Positions 1 to 7,362 of a stretch of 64,000 nt of DNA are shown here, piece after piece. Source of the DNA: Actinomadura graeca. Lineage in GTDB: Bacteria; Actinomycetota; Actinomycetes; Streptosporangiales; Streptosporangiaceae. Where the stretch lies: contig NZ_CP059572.1 in assembly GCF_019175365.1 (NCBI RefSeq), forward strand, positions 3,472,001-3,536,000. The letters run 5' to 3'. Both the position numbers and the translations under genes were made by a program. The notes under the pieces were generated by a model that searched no databases, was not told where the DNA came from, and saw only the letters and a program-made list of their open reading frames with translations. The first letter of the stretch is position 1; each line of letters begins with the position of its first letter.

Positions 1-1
1 G

Positions 2-490
2 GGGCGGCGCGTCGCCGGGACCGTCCGGCTGCCCTCGGGCGCGCGGCCCGGTGACCTGCGGCTGTCACCCGACGGCACCGGGTTCTTCGTGGCCGACCCG
101 GTCAGGGGCGGCGTGTGGGTCGTGGACGCCCGGCGGTCCGCCCGGCCCGGCTTCGTCCCGACCGCGCCGGGCGCCCGGGGCCTCGCGATCAGCCGGGACG
201 CGCGGCGGCTGTTCGTCGTCGGCGGCGGCACGGTGACCGCCGTCGAGTTCGGCACCCGGCGGATCGCGGGCCGCTGGCCGCTCCCCCACGGCGGCTCCCC
301 CGTACCCGGCGGCGTGTCCTCGGACGGGGCCGCGCTGTGGCTGGCCGACGCCTCCGGCCTGGTCTACGCCCTGTCCACGCGGACCGGCAAGGTGCTGCGG
401 AAGGTGTGGGTGGGCGGACGCCCGTCAGGGCTGATCGTCCACCCCCAGCCAGGCCGCTACTCCCTAGGCGGCAGCGGTCTGTATAGATGA
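2..490 (+). CDS. Beta-propeller (YVTN/WD40-like) protein, C-terminal part
   Basis: The reading frame is open from the left edge of the window to a TGA at 488-490, so the start lies outside. The visible 162 residues contain repeated blade-like motifs of the type 'LRLSPDGTGFFVAD', 'LAISRDARRLFVVG' and 'VSSDGAALWLADASG', each followed by a short hydrophobic strand. This pattern is typical of YVTN/NHL-like beta-propellers found in secreted or periplasmic-side actinobacterial proteins. The end 'YSLGGSGLYR' contains no further domain. The gene is convergent with the Tad operon that ends at 561. The function cannot be specified from this fragment. Confidence 0.7.
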   Translation, partial: GRRVAGTVRLPSGARPGDLRLSPDGTGFFVADPVRGGVWVVDARRSARPGFVPTAPGARGLAISRDARRLFVVGGGTVTAVEFGTRRIAGRWPLPHGGSPVPGGVSSDGAALWLADASGLVYALSTRTGKVLRKVWVGGRPSGLIVHPQPGRYSLGGSGLYR

Positions 491-560
491 CCCCGGCCTA
501 AGGGCGCTCGCCCGGCGGCTCACCCCCCCGACCCCCGACCGTGCTCGTGCGTTGGCCGGG

Positions 561-3500
561 TCAGCGGGAGGGCACCTGGTGCCAGCCTGGGAGGAGTTCC
601 TCCATCAGTGCCTCTGTCTCGGGTTGGAGCCGGTCGAGCAGGGGGTCGCGGGCGATGCGGCCGCGCAGTTCACCGGCCACGGCCTGGACCTGGGCCGTGT
701 CGCCGGTGGCGTGGGCGGCGCGGAGCAGGTCGCGCCAGAGTCCCTCGTCCTCGGGTGCGAGCCGCAGGCCCGCGCGGGCGGCGCCGACCGCGCCGCGCGC
801 GTCGCCCTCCTCCAGGCGCAGCAGGACCAACCGGTGCGCGACGTCCACGACGCGCGCCGCCGCCTCGTACTCCAGGTCGTGCGAGGCCAGCCACGCGTAG
901 TGGCCGCGCGGCCGGTCGGCGAGGAGCGGCCCGCGGACCAGGTCCAGCGCGTAGGACATGTAGGCGGCCTCGGACGCGGGCTCGGCCGCCGACCGCCACA
1001 CCAGCCACCGGAACACCGCGAGGTCGACCCGCACCTCCGAGCCGAGCCGGATGCGGCCCCGGTCGTCGTAGTACAGGTTCGGGCGGCCGCGCGCGTCCCG
1101 GCCGAGCCAGTCGGACACGCGGGCCACGCACGCGTCGCGTATGCCCGCGGTCACCCCGCGCGGCCAGATCGCGCCGCCGAGCACGGTCGGGTGCACGCCG
1201 TTCGGGTGCGCGGCGAGGTAGACCAGCACCTCCGTGCACAGGGCGCGGCGGCTCTCGTCCATCGGGCCGGGCGCCTCGATCTCGATCGGGCCGAGCAGCC
1301 GGATGTCGGCGGACGACTGCTGCGCGGTCGGCGGCTCGGCACCGCCCGCCGGCTCGGGCAGCGGCACCGCGTCGAGGCGGCCCGCCGTCCGGAACAGCTC
1401 GAACACGCCCCGGTACTGCGGTTCCCCGACGAGCTGCGCGTCGACCTGGAAGCCGAGCACCCCGGCGTGCAGCCGTCCCTCGGCGTCGACGTCCCACGTC
1501 CAGGTGGCGCCCTGCACCTCTCCGGCGACGAGGTAGCCCGCCGCCATGCGGGTGCCGGTGCGGGCCAGCGCGACCAGCCGGTCGGCCTCCCGCTCGGACG
1601 GACGGTCCGCCATGATCAGGTAGTGCGGCATCCACGCCTCGCCGAACACGCCCCGGCACCGGCCGGTGAGGACGGAGTCGACGCCGGAGGCGGCGAGGGC
1701 CTGCCGCACCTCCTCGCTGCGCCCCTCCAGTTCCGGCAGCGCGTCCTGGAGCGCCGGGACGGACCGGATCCGGTCGGGCGCGATCTCCGCGAGCCCCTCG
1801 CCGAACTCGGCGCCGAACCCGACGAGCGTGATGCGCATGTGGTCGGACCAGCGGTTGGTGGCCAGTTCCAGCGCGACCGCGGCGAGCGCGGCGCGGCGGG
1901 TGTCCTCGGGCCCGCGCAGCGCGATCAGCCCGTGCGCGGCCTCCAGGTCGACCAGGATCCGGCCGTTGTCGTTGGTGCCGATCGACACGAGCCCCGGGTA
2001 GGGGGCGAGGACGTCGCCCGTGCCGAGGGAGGGGTCGGACGCCTCGATGCCGTCGAGGGCGTCCGCGTGGAGCCGCCACACCTGGCCGTCGTCGAACGCC
2101 TGCCAGGGCGCGGGCGGGTTCCGGTCGGCGGGCGCGATCCACAGGTCGAGGCTCTCGCGGCCGAGGTGCACGCCGTACACGGTGGGCAGCGCACGGCCGC
2201 CCGCGGCCATGGACTTCGACAGGTGCCGCAGCCCGAGGTCGAGGAGGCGGGCCGCGTCGTCGTCGGCGCCGATCCGCAGCGCCCGCTCGGTCTCGGCGGC
2301 CGCGCCCTCCGGCCGGACGATCATGCGTCCGAACGCGCGGTTCCACATCTGCGCGCGGCGGCGGCGGCCGAGCGCGGTGAGCAGCCCGGCGCCGAGCAGC
2401 GACGCCGCCGCGAGGCCGTGCTCCCAGCCGAGGTCGAACGGCAGGGCGTGGTCGTCGTCCTCATGGCCGGGGACGGACGCGCCGCCGTTGTCCGCGCCGC
2501 CGTTCATCTCACCGGACGGGCCGTTCGCGCCGCCGCGCGCCGGTGGGTGCTCGGGCTCGGGGTGCTGGGACTGCTGGGGTGCCGGGACCTGCGGCGCGGG
2601 CTTGGACGGGGCGGGCTGGGACGGCGCAGGCTGCGACGGGGCGGGCTTGGACGGCGCGGGCTGCGCGGGCGCGGGCTTCGCCGGTGCCGTCGGCGCGGGA
2701 TCGGGCTTGGCAGGCGCGGGCTTGGCAGGCGCGGGCTTGGCAGGCGCGGGCTTGGCAGGCGCGGGCTTGGCAGGCGCGGGCTTCGAGGGGGCCGGGTCCC
2801 GGTCGGGGGCGGCGTGCCCGTGCCGGTAGTAGTCGTCGAGGTCCGTGACGGGCACGACCCTCGCGCCCTTGGCGTCCGACGGCATCTCCAGGATCCACCC
2901 GGGACGGATCAGGCTCGCGATGCTCAGCTTGCTGCCGTCCGGCTGCACGCGGCCCTTGTTGAGGGAGTGGATCTCCTTGTAGCGGCGTCCGTCGCCGAGG
3001 CACTTCTCGGCGATCTCCCAGAGGCTCTCGTGGTGGCGGCCCTCGGGCGGCTGCACACGGTAGATCTTGGTGGTGCGGCCCTTGTCCGGCTGACCCGCGG
3101 CGAGCGGCTCGGCGACCGGCGCGGCCGCCTCCGCGGCGGGGTCCACCGGCGCGTCCTGCACGCGGACGAACGTCTGCGACTGCGCGGGCGTCGCCGCCTG
3201 CGCGTGCACCGGCGGATGCTGCGCCAGCTTCCCGGACAGCGCGGGCATGATCACGGACGTGGCGGTGAACAGCAGCAGCGCCGTGACGACCAGCCGGTGG
3301 ACGAGCGACTGCGTGCCGCCCGCGAGCGGCACCCGCGCGGGCACCCCGACGCCGCGGACCCCCGCGTACACCTCGACGATCACGCACAGGGCGAGCTGAA
3401 CCCAGGCGAGCCACACCAGCGCGACCAGGATGGTGATGAGCGACCCGGGCCCGAGCCGGTGCGTGAGGTCGGACGCGGCGGGCATCCCGCCGGGGAGCGG

Positions 3501-3647
3501 TGATCCGAACAGCGTCAGCAGCGTGTAGGGGATGCCGCCGATCAGCGCGGCCAGCGCCGCGACGGCGCCGAGGCCGGCCGCCACCTCGCGCGGGCCGCGG
3601 CGTCCCTGCACCCGTACGGGGGTCCTCTGCCCTTGCCGTGTCACCAT
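561..3647 (-). CDS. LysM/BTAD multidomain membrane protein of the Tad locus
   Basis: This 1028-residue protein is the last gene of the Tad operon. Hydrophobic segments lie at about 22-48, 70-95 and 115-137. A LysM-like module (about 194-255, 'IYRVQPPEGRHHESLWEIAE') follows. Then come a Pro/Ala/Lys-rich stalk (about 285-390), a fourth membrane segment (about 421-437) and a large cytoplasmic part. The last ~250 residues match the bacterial transcriptional activator domain (BTAD): winged-helix-like 'LLGPIEIEAPG' followed by TPR-like helices. Similar LysM-BTAD proteins are common in actinobacterial tad loci. A structural or signalling role in pilus assembly is inference. I chose the ATG at 3647, because upstream in-frame starts overlap the preceding gene; its ribosome binding site is weak. 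The stalk is encoded by perfect 15-bp repeats, so its length may vary between strains. Confidence 0.8.
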   Translation of the reverse strand: MVTRQGQRTPVRVQGRRGPREVAAGLGAVAALAALIGGIPYTLLTLFGSPLPGGMPAASDLTHRLGPGSLITILVALVWLAWVQLALCVIVEVYAGVRGVGVPARVPLAGGTQSLVHRLVVTALLLFTATSVIMPALSGKLAQHPPVHAQAATPAQSQTFVRVQDAPVDPAAEAAAPVAEPLAAGQPDKGRTTKIYRVQPPEGRHHESLWEIAEKCLGDGRRYKEIHSLNKGRVQPDGSKLSIASLIRPGWILEMPSDAKGARVVPVTDLDDYYRHGHAAPDRDPAPSKPAPAKPAPAKPAPAKPAPAKPAPAKPDPAPTAPAKPAPAQPAPSKPAPSQPAPSQPAPSKPAPQVPAPQQSQHPEPEHPPARGGANGPSGEMNGGADNGGASVPGHEDDDHALPFDLGWEHGLAAASLLGAGLLTALGRRRRAQMWNRAFGRMIVRPEGAAAETERALRIGADDDAARLLDLGLRHLSKSMAAGGRALPTVYGVHLGRESLDLWIAPADRNPPAPWQAFDDGQVWRLHADALDGIEASDPSLGTGDVLAPYPGLVSIGTNDNGRILVDLEAAHGLIALRGPEDTRRAALAAVALELATNRWSDHMRITLVGFGAEFGEGLAEIAPDRIRSVPALQDALPELEGRSEEVRQALAASGVDSVLTGRCRGVFGEAWMPHYLIMADRPSEREADRLVALARTGTRMAAGYLVAGEVQGATWTWDVDAEGRLHAGVLGFQVDAQLVGEPQYRGVFELFRTAGRLDAVPLPEPAGGAEPPTAQQSSADIRLLGPIEIEAPGPMDESRRALCTEVLVYLAAHPNGVHPTVLGGAIWPRGVTAGIRDACVARVSDWLGRDARGRPNLYYDDRGRIRLGSEVRVDLAVFRWLVWRSAAEPASEAAYMSYALDLVRGPLLADRPRGHYAWLASHDLEYEAAARVVDVAHRLVLLRLEEGDARGAVGAARAGLRLAPEDEGLWRDLLRAAHATGDTAQVQAVAGELRGRIARDPLLDRLQPETEALMEELLPGWHQVPSR
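2709..2783 (-). repeat. Five perfect 15-bp tandem repeats encoding a KPAPA stalk
   Basis: The unit GGCAGGCGCGGGCTT (plus strand) occurs five times in a row without mismatch and encodes five Lys-Pro-Ala-Pro-Ala repeats on the minus strand. Degenerate copies continue on both sides. Identical codons in all five copies point to recent slippage expansion. Confidence 0.95.
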
Positions 3648-3705
3648 CGCGTCCCCGCCGTTCGCCGGTCCCTGGACGTCGCCGCCCCAATCGTAGACAC
3701 GAGAG

Positions 3706-4227
3706 TCACCTGTCGTCCCCTCCCGTGACGGGATGGGCGGTGGCACTGGAGGTCATCTGGAAGTCGCCGAAGCCGGGGATGATGCCCAGGAACTGCGGTT
3801 CGACCCGGATCCGGACGGTGACGGCGACCTCCTGCGCATCGGCGTCGCAGTCGGATCCGGCGATCCGGTCCGGGTAGGAGGCCAGCAGGCCGCAGGCGGC
3901 GGCGCGGGCCCGGTCGGGCGCGAGCACCGGCTTGCCGGTCTCGCGGAGCGCGTCGGTGTCGATCTCGTTGGCACCGGCCCGGGCCGCCTGCTCGGCCATG
4001 TCGGCGGCGCGCTGCCGGGCGTGGATCGCCAGGCCGCCGTCCACGAGCAGGCCCGCGAGCATGAACACGACGGGGGTGAACAGCACGACGTACATCGCGA
4101 CGGAGCCCCGGTCGCGGCGGGACGCGCCGAGCCGCGCGCCGAGCCGGTCTCGGATCCGCGCGGCCAGCCGACCGTGGAGCCTCGCGGCCACAGGGCCGGA
4201 CCGGGCGTGACGGGGCCGCCGGGTCAT
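3706..4227 (-). CDS. TadG/TadE-like pseudopilin or pilus-assembly protein
   Basis: This 173-residue protein has a basic N-terminus of about 45 residues, then 'RGSVAMYVVLFTPVVFMLAG', the hydrophobic helix of a TadE/TadG-type protein. The rest is an extracytoplasmic domain with a Cys pair (in 'AACGLLAS' and 'GSDCDAD') that may form a disulfide. The ATG at 4227 overlaps the stop of the preceding gene as ATGA, so translation is probably coupled. Where true pilins and TadE have Glu at position +5 after the prepilin-peptidase Gly, this protein has Tyr, so it may not be processed like the others. It is the third TadE-family protein in a row and most likely a minor component of the Flp pilus machine. 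Confidence 0.75.
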   Translation of the reverse strand: MTRRPRHARSGPVAARLHGRLAARIRDRLGARLGASRRDRGSVAMYVVLFTPVVFMLAGLLVDGGLAIHARQRAADMAEQAARAGANEIDTDALRETGKPVLAPDRARAAACGLLASYPDRIAGSDCDADAQEVAVTVRIRVEPQFLGIIPGFGDFQMTSSATAHPVTGGDDR

Positions 4228-4679
4228 TCCGGGCCGTCCTCGCCGTCGTCGGGGCCGGTGCCCCGGAAGGTGAAGGTGTCGACCGGCGCGAGCGCGTGCC
4301 CCTGCAGCCGCTTGGTACCGGGCAGTCCGATGAACGACAGGTCGCCGAGGTCGACGTCGCAGGTGATCGTCACCTCGACGCGCCCGCCGGGGCGGAAGTC
4401 GCCGACGTCGGTCACGACGGTCGGGCCGCCCGAGCACCAGTCGTGCCCCTGGAGGCCCGTCCTGGCGGCCTCCCCGGCGAGGTCCTGCGCGGACGGGGCG
4501 CTGCGGGCGATGGACGCGGCGCGCACCGCGTCCCGGGCCGCGCCGTCCACCTGGCTCTGCGCGTCGACCATCCGGCCGGCGCCCGCGAGGAACAGCAGGA
4601 ACCCGACGAAGAGGGGCGTGACCAGCACCATCTCCAGCGACATCGAGCCGCGTTCGCGCGTCGCCCGGCCGAGCCTCAC
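4224..4679 (-). CDS. tadE: TadE-like pseudopilin (second copy)
   Basis: This 151-residue protein begins at GTG 4679, which overlaps the previous stop as GTGA. The N-terminus 'RERGSMSLEMVLVTPLFVGF' carries a Gly followed by Glu at +5 and a hydrophobic helix, the processing site expected for a Flp/TadE-family prepilin. The mature part contains two Cys (in 'HDWCSGG' and 'TITCDVD') and a beta-rich domain. It is the middle member of three TadE-family genes and is inferred to be a minor pilin that initiates or anchors the Flp pilus. No other start has comparable spacing to the upstream gene. Confidence 0.8.
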   Translation of the reverse strand: MRLGRATRERGSMSLEMVLVTPLFVGFLLFLAGAGRMVDAQSQVDGAARDAVRAASIARSAPSAQDLAGEAARTGLQGHDWCSGGPTVVTDVGDFRPGGRVEVTITCDVDLGDLSFIGLPGTKRLQGHALAPVDTFTFRGTGPDDGEDGPE

Positions 4680-5134
4680 CGCGCCGCCTCCTGGCAGGCG
4701 ATGCCGTCCCCGACGTCCGGGCGGAAGCACTCGATCGGCCCGCGCGAGCGCTGCGCCACGTGGAACGTCATGAACGGGATGACGCGCACGGCCTCGCCGC
4801 TCACCTCCACCCACCGTTCGTCGTCGCCCTCGCCGGTGCGCACCTGGAGGCCGCCGAGCAGGTTCGGGCCGACCTTGCGGACGTCGTCGGTGGCCTTCGC
4901 GACGGCCTGGTCCCGCCAGCCGCCGCCGACCGGCTGGGTCCGCGCGACGCGCGCGCCCGACTGCGCGGCGGCGAGGGCGACGTGCCGCGCGTGGTACACC
5001 ATCGCGAACTGCACGACGGCGAGCATGACGAGGATCAGGACGGGTGTGAGCAGCGCCCACTCCATCGACGACACCCCGGCGTCGGATCGGATCCGCTGCC
5101 GCAGCGGCGGCCGGGCGGGCTCGCGGGGCCGCAT
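4676..5134 (-). CDS. tadE: TadE-like pseudopilin (first copy)
   Basis: This 152-residue protein starts at ATG 5134, 5 bases after the flp stop codon; no strong ribosome binding site is visible, so coupling with flp is likely. The segment 'SDAGVSSMEWALLTPVLILV' has the prepilin Gly, Glu at +5 and a long hydrophobic helix, followed by the TadE-type 'QFAMVYHARHVALAAAQSGAR'. Two Cys near the C-terminus ('IECFRPD' and 'IACQEAA') could form a disulfide. It belongs to the Tad pilus operon and is probably a minor pilin, based on family membership and position. Confidence 0.82.
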   Translation of the reverse strand: MRPREPARPPLRQRIRSDAGVSSMEWALLTPVLILVMLAVVQFAMVYHARHVALAAAQSGARVARTQPVGGGWRDQAVAKATDDVRKVGPNLLGGLQVRTGEGDDERWVEVSGEAVRVIPFMTFHVAQRSRGPIECFRPDVGDGIACQEAAR

Positions 5135-5139
5135 CCGGG

Positions 5140-5361
5140 TCAGCCCGTCTTGATGCTGTCGGCCTTCTCGGTGATCTTCTTCTGGATCACCGCGCCGATC
5201 GTGATCGCGATGAGCGCGAGGATCGCGGTGATGATCGCCCACTCGATCGCGGACGCGCCCCGGCTCCGCTCCGGCGCCGAGCGCAGCCGCGCCAGCCGGG
5301 CGCCGAGCACGGCTCGCAGGTAGACGACGGACGGGTCGTTCAGGGGGTTGAGCGGACTCAT
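5140..5361 (-). CDS. flp: Flp-type major pilin
   Basis: This 73-residue protein has the Flp layout: a basic cytoplasmic leader, 'SRGASAIEWAIITAILALI' with the peptidase Gly, Glu at +5 and a single hydrophobic helix, and a short hydrophilic tail 'KKITEKADSIKTG'. It is the predicted structural subunit of the tight-adherence pilus. The ATG at 5361 is preceded by a clear GGAGGT with 6-base spacing. It also overlaps the stop of an upstream 33-codon ORF as ATGA. No prepilin peptidase gene (TadV/PilD type) is present in the window, so processing must rely on an enzyme encoded elsewhere. Confidence 0.9.
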   Translation of the reverse strand: MSPLNPLNDPSVVYLRAVLGARLARLRSAPERSRGASAIEWAIITAILALIAITIGAVIQKKITEKADSIKTG

Positions 5362-5459
5362 CGTGGCACCTCCAGGGGAACGGCGACGGGATCGGCTGAG
5401 TTCATAAGGTCGGCGGAGTTCATGAGGTCGGGAGAGTTCATGAGGTCGGCGGAGTTCAT
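5358..5459 (-). CDS. Possible 33-aa peptide built of MNSADL repeats, coupled to flp
   Basis: This short ORF (ATG 5459, TGA 5358-5360) reads MNSADL-MNSPDL-MNSADL-MNSADP followed by 'VAVPLEVPR'. Its ATG overlaps the stop of a preceding 11-codon ORF (ATGA at 5456-5459). Its own stop overlaps the flp start (ATGA at 5358-5361). It consists almost wholly of an 18-bp tandem repeat. The arrangement is visible in the sequence, but translation is unproven: the repeat may simply contain ATGA by chance and serve as leader RNA before flp. Confidence 0.3.
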   Translation of the reverse strand: MNSADLMNSPDLMNSADLMNSADPVAVPLEVPR

Positions 5460-5493
5460 GGGATCGGGGTCGAGGGGTCGGCGGGGTTCATGA
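5390..5493 (-). repeat. 18-bp tandem repeat between tadC and flp
   Basis: Plus-strand units of the type GGTCGGCGGAGTTCATGA lie at 5408, 5426 and 5444. More diverged units lie at 5390 and, after a 14-base break, at 5476. Each unit contains CAT in the same phase, so on the minus strand the array repeats ATGAAC. Because 18 is a multiple of three, the phase of every ATG is kept inside the contiguous block. Confidence 0.9.
5456..5491 (-). CDS. Possible 11-aa mini-ORF between tadC and the MNSADL ORF
   Basis: ATG at 5491 overlaps the tadC stop (ATGA at 5488-5491) and reads MNPADPSTPIP before a TGA that overlaps the next ATG. It is in a degenerate copy of the same 18-bp repeat. It would pass ribosomes from tadC to the next short ORF if translated, but nothing shows that the peptide itself has a function. 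Confidence 0.2.
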   Translation of the reverse strand: MNPADPSTPIP

Positions 5494-6405
5494 GGCGAGC
5501 ACCCTCATCAGGGCGGGATAGGCCAGGAAGATCAGGAATCCGGCGCACAGGAACAGCTGCGCGACGAGCATGGACTGGGAGCGCTCACCGGCCTTGCCCT
5601 CCAGCTCCGACAGCTCGCGGCTGCGCATCGACGCGGCGCGGGCGGCGAGGGACTTGCGGATCTGCGCGCCGTCGTCGGCGACGAGCGCGAGCGCCCCGGC
5701 GAGGTCGCGCAGCTCGGAGATGTCGAGTTCGTCGCCGAGCCGTCCGAGCGCCTGCCAGGGCGTCTGCCCGGTGATGCGGGCGTTGCCGAGCGCGTCGCGG
5801 ATGCGGTGCATGGCCCAGCCCTCGCCGACGTTCGAGGCGGTCATCAGCGCCTCGGGGACGCCGCGTCCGCCCGCCAGGTTCATCGACACCAGGTCGAGGA
5901 ACGCTCCCACGACGTGCCGGAAGTCCTGGCGGCGGGCCTGCGCCTCCTGCCGGAGCTGCATGTCGGGAAAGAAGAAGAACAGCAGCGCGAACAGCAGCCC
6001 CACCCACGCCGGGAGCTGCACGGACGAGCCGAGGCCGAGCAGCGCGAACCAGGCGACGATCAGCGGGATGAACAGCAGCGCCCCCGCGGGCAGCAGGAAC
6101 TTGGTGGCGAGGAAGCCCTCCAGGGACCGCTCGGTGATGGCGAGGTCGGCGCGGACCGACCGCAGCCTCCAGCCGCGCGCCTCGCAGAACCGCACGAGCT
6201 CGCGCCCGACCTTCGCGCGCATCCCGCCGACGCGGTCCAGCGTCGGCGCCATCCGCCCGGCCTGCGCCTCCTCCAGGTCGCGGCGGCGGGCGGCGTCGAA
6301 GGCCGCCATCCGCGCGGCGAGCCCGGGACGCGCCGGGAACAGCGCCCGGACGAGCAGGTAGAGCCCGGCTCCGGCGACGGCGCCCGCGATCATCGCTCCC
6401 GTCAC
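5488..6405 (-). CDS. tadC: TadC-like inner-membrane platform protein
   Basis: This 305-residue type II secretion system F-domain protein has an N-terminal membrane helix ('MIAGAVAGAGLYLLVRALF'). A pair of membrane helices follows at about 140-190, including 'GALLFIPLIVAWFALLGLG'. The F-domain has the motif 'FRHVVGAFLDLVSMNLAGGR', and a last helix lies near the C-terminus ('LFLCAGFLIFLAYPAL'). Together with TadB it forms the membrane platform through which TadA drives pilus assembly. GTG at 6405 overlaps the tadB stop as GTGA; an internal ATG at 6393 is the alternative. The stop overlaps the start of the first mini-ORF before flp. Confidence 0.85.
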   Translation of the reverse strand: MTGAMIAGAVAGAGLYLLVRALFPARPGLAARMAAFDAARRRDLEEAQAGRMAPTLDRVGGMRAKVGRELVRFCEARGWRLRSVRADLAITERSLEGFLATKFLLPAGALLFIPLIVAWFALLGLGSSVQLPAWVGLLFALLFFFFPDMQLRQEAQARRQDFRHVVGAFLDLVSMNLAGGRGVPEALMTASNVGEGWAMHRIRDALGNARITGQTPWQALGRLGDELDISELRDLAGALALVADDGAQIRKSLAARAASMRSRELSELEGKAGERSQSMLVAQLFLCAGFLIFLAYPALMRVLAS

Positions 6406-7322
6406 GCGCCGCCTCCGCCCTGCCAGCCGGCGACCGTGGTCGGCACCTCGCCGGGCACGCCCGGCTGCTCCTTGCGGGCCCCGCTGAGGAACCGCCCGGG
6501 AAGCTCGTACTTCGCCAGGCGCCGCAGCCACAGGAACGCCGCCGTGTACAGGGCGACGACGACGCACAGGACGAGCTGCCCGAGGAAGTCGTCGTACGGC
6601 TCGACGTAGGAGTGGTTGAACAGGGCGAGGCCCAGCGCCGTCCCGACGGAGACACCGACGACGATGCGGACGCTGCGGCGGGTGGAACGCCGGTCGGCCT
6701 CGACGCGGCGGCGCATGTCCAGCTCGGCGCGGGCGGAGTCGGCGAGCGCGCCGAGCATGTCGCGCAGCCCGGGGCCGCGGAGCTTGGCGTTCAGGACGAG
6801 CGCGGCGATCACCAGGTCGGCGGACGGGTCGTCGATGTCGTCGGCGAAGCGGCGCAGCGCCTCCGGCATCGGGACGCGGGTGTGCAGCCGGTCGACGAGC
6901 CCGCGCAGCGGCTGCTGGAGGGCGGGCGCGGCGGCGCGCTGCGAGGAGGGGATGGCCTGCTCCAGCCCGACCGCGCCCGCGATGGTGTCGCGGAGCGACT
7001 CCGTCCACGCCGCGAGGGCCTCCAGCCGCGCCATGCCGCGGCGCTCCTCGGCGGCGCCGCCCGCGAGGCCGTTCCAGCCGAGGACGAGCGCGCCCGACCC
7101 GGCCGCGGCGATCGGCCAGCGGGTCACCACGAGCACCGCCGCGCCCGCGATGACCGCGACGGCGGTGCGGGTGGTGAGGGTGCGGACGAGGTCCTCGCGG
7201 CTGCGGCCGCGCACCGGCCGTGAGCGCCGCGGGAGGCCGCGCAGGGCGAGGACCAGCAGCAGGATCCCGCCGCCGGTCACGGCGCCCGCGACGACGGCGA
7301 GCAGCACGTCGGGCGCGTACAT
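6402..7322 (-). CDS. tadB: TadB-like inner-membrane platform protein
   Basis: This ~306-residue type II secretion F-domain protein has membrane helices at the N-terminus ('LLAVVAGAVTGGGILLLVLA' and 'TAVAVIAGAAVLVVTRW'). A cytoplasmic F-domain follows, with 'LEALAAWTESLRDTIAGAVG' and 'LVIAALVLNAKLRGPGLRDM'. Two more helices close the protein ('IVVGVSVGTALGLALF', 'LVLCVVVALYTAAFLWL'). It pairs with TadC in the Tad machine. ATG 7322 or the adjacent GTG 7325 can serve as start; the gap to tadA is about 40 bases. The C-terminal tail is Gly-rich and overlaps the tadC GTG. Confidence 0.85.
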   Translation of the reverse strand: MYAPDVLLAVVAGAVTGGGILLLVLALRGLPRRSRPVRGRSREDLVRTLTTRTAVAVIAGAAVLVVTRWPIAAAGSGALVLGWNGLAGGAAEERRGMARLEALAAWTESLRDTIAGAVGLEQAIPSSQRAAAPALQQPLRGLVDRLHTRVPMPEALRRFADDIDDPSADLVIAALVLNAKLRGPGLRDMLGALADSARAELDMRRRVEADRRSTRRSVRIVVGVSVGTALGLALFNHSYVEPYDDFLGQLVLCVVVALYTAAFLWLRRLAKYELPGRFLSGARKEQPGVPGEVPTTVAGWQGGGGA

Positions 7323-7362
7323 CACCGGCCTCCGCTCGCCTGCCGGGTCGTCGCCGCGGGTG

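Noticed and set aside
552..3503. A 983-codon plus-strand open frame opposite the LysM/BTAD gene
   Set aside because: It is the antisense shadow of a very GC-rich gene: Arg/Gly/Val-rich, no domain, and the minus-strand protein has clear motifs.
5390..5493. Regular 18-bp repeats as a possible CRISPR-like array
   Set aside because: The units are contiguous with no spacers, and no cas genes are present. They are a simple tandem repeat.
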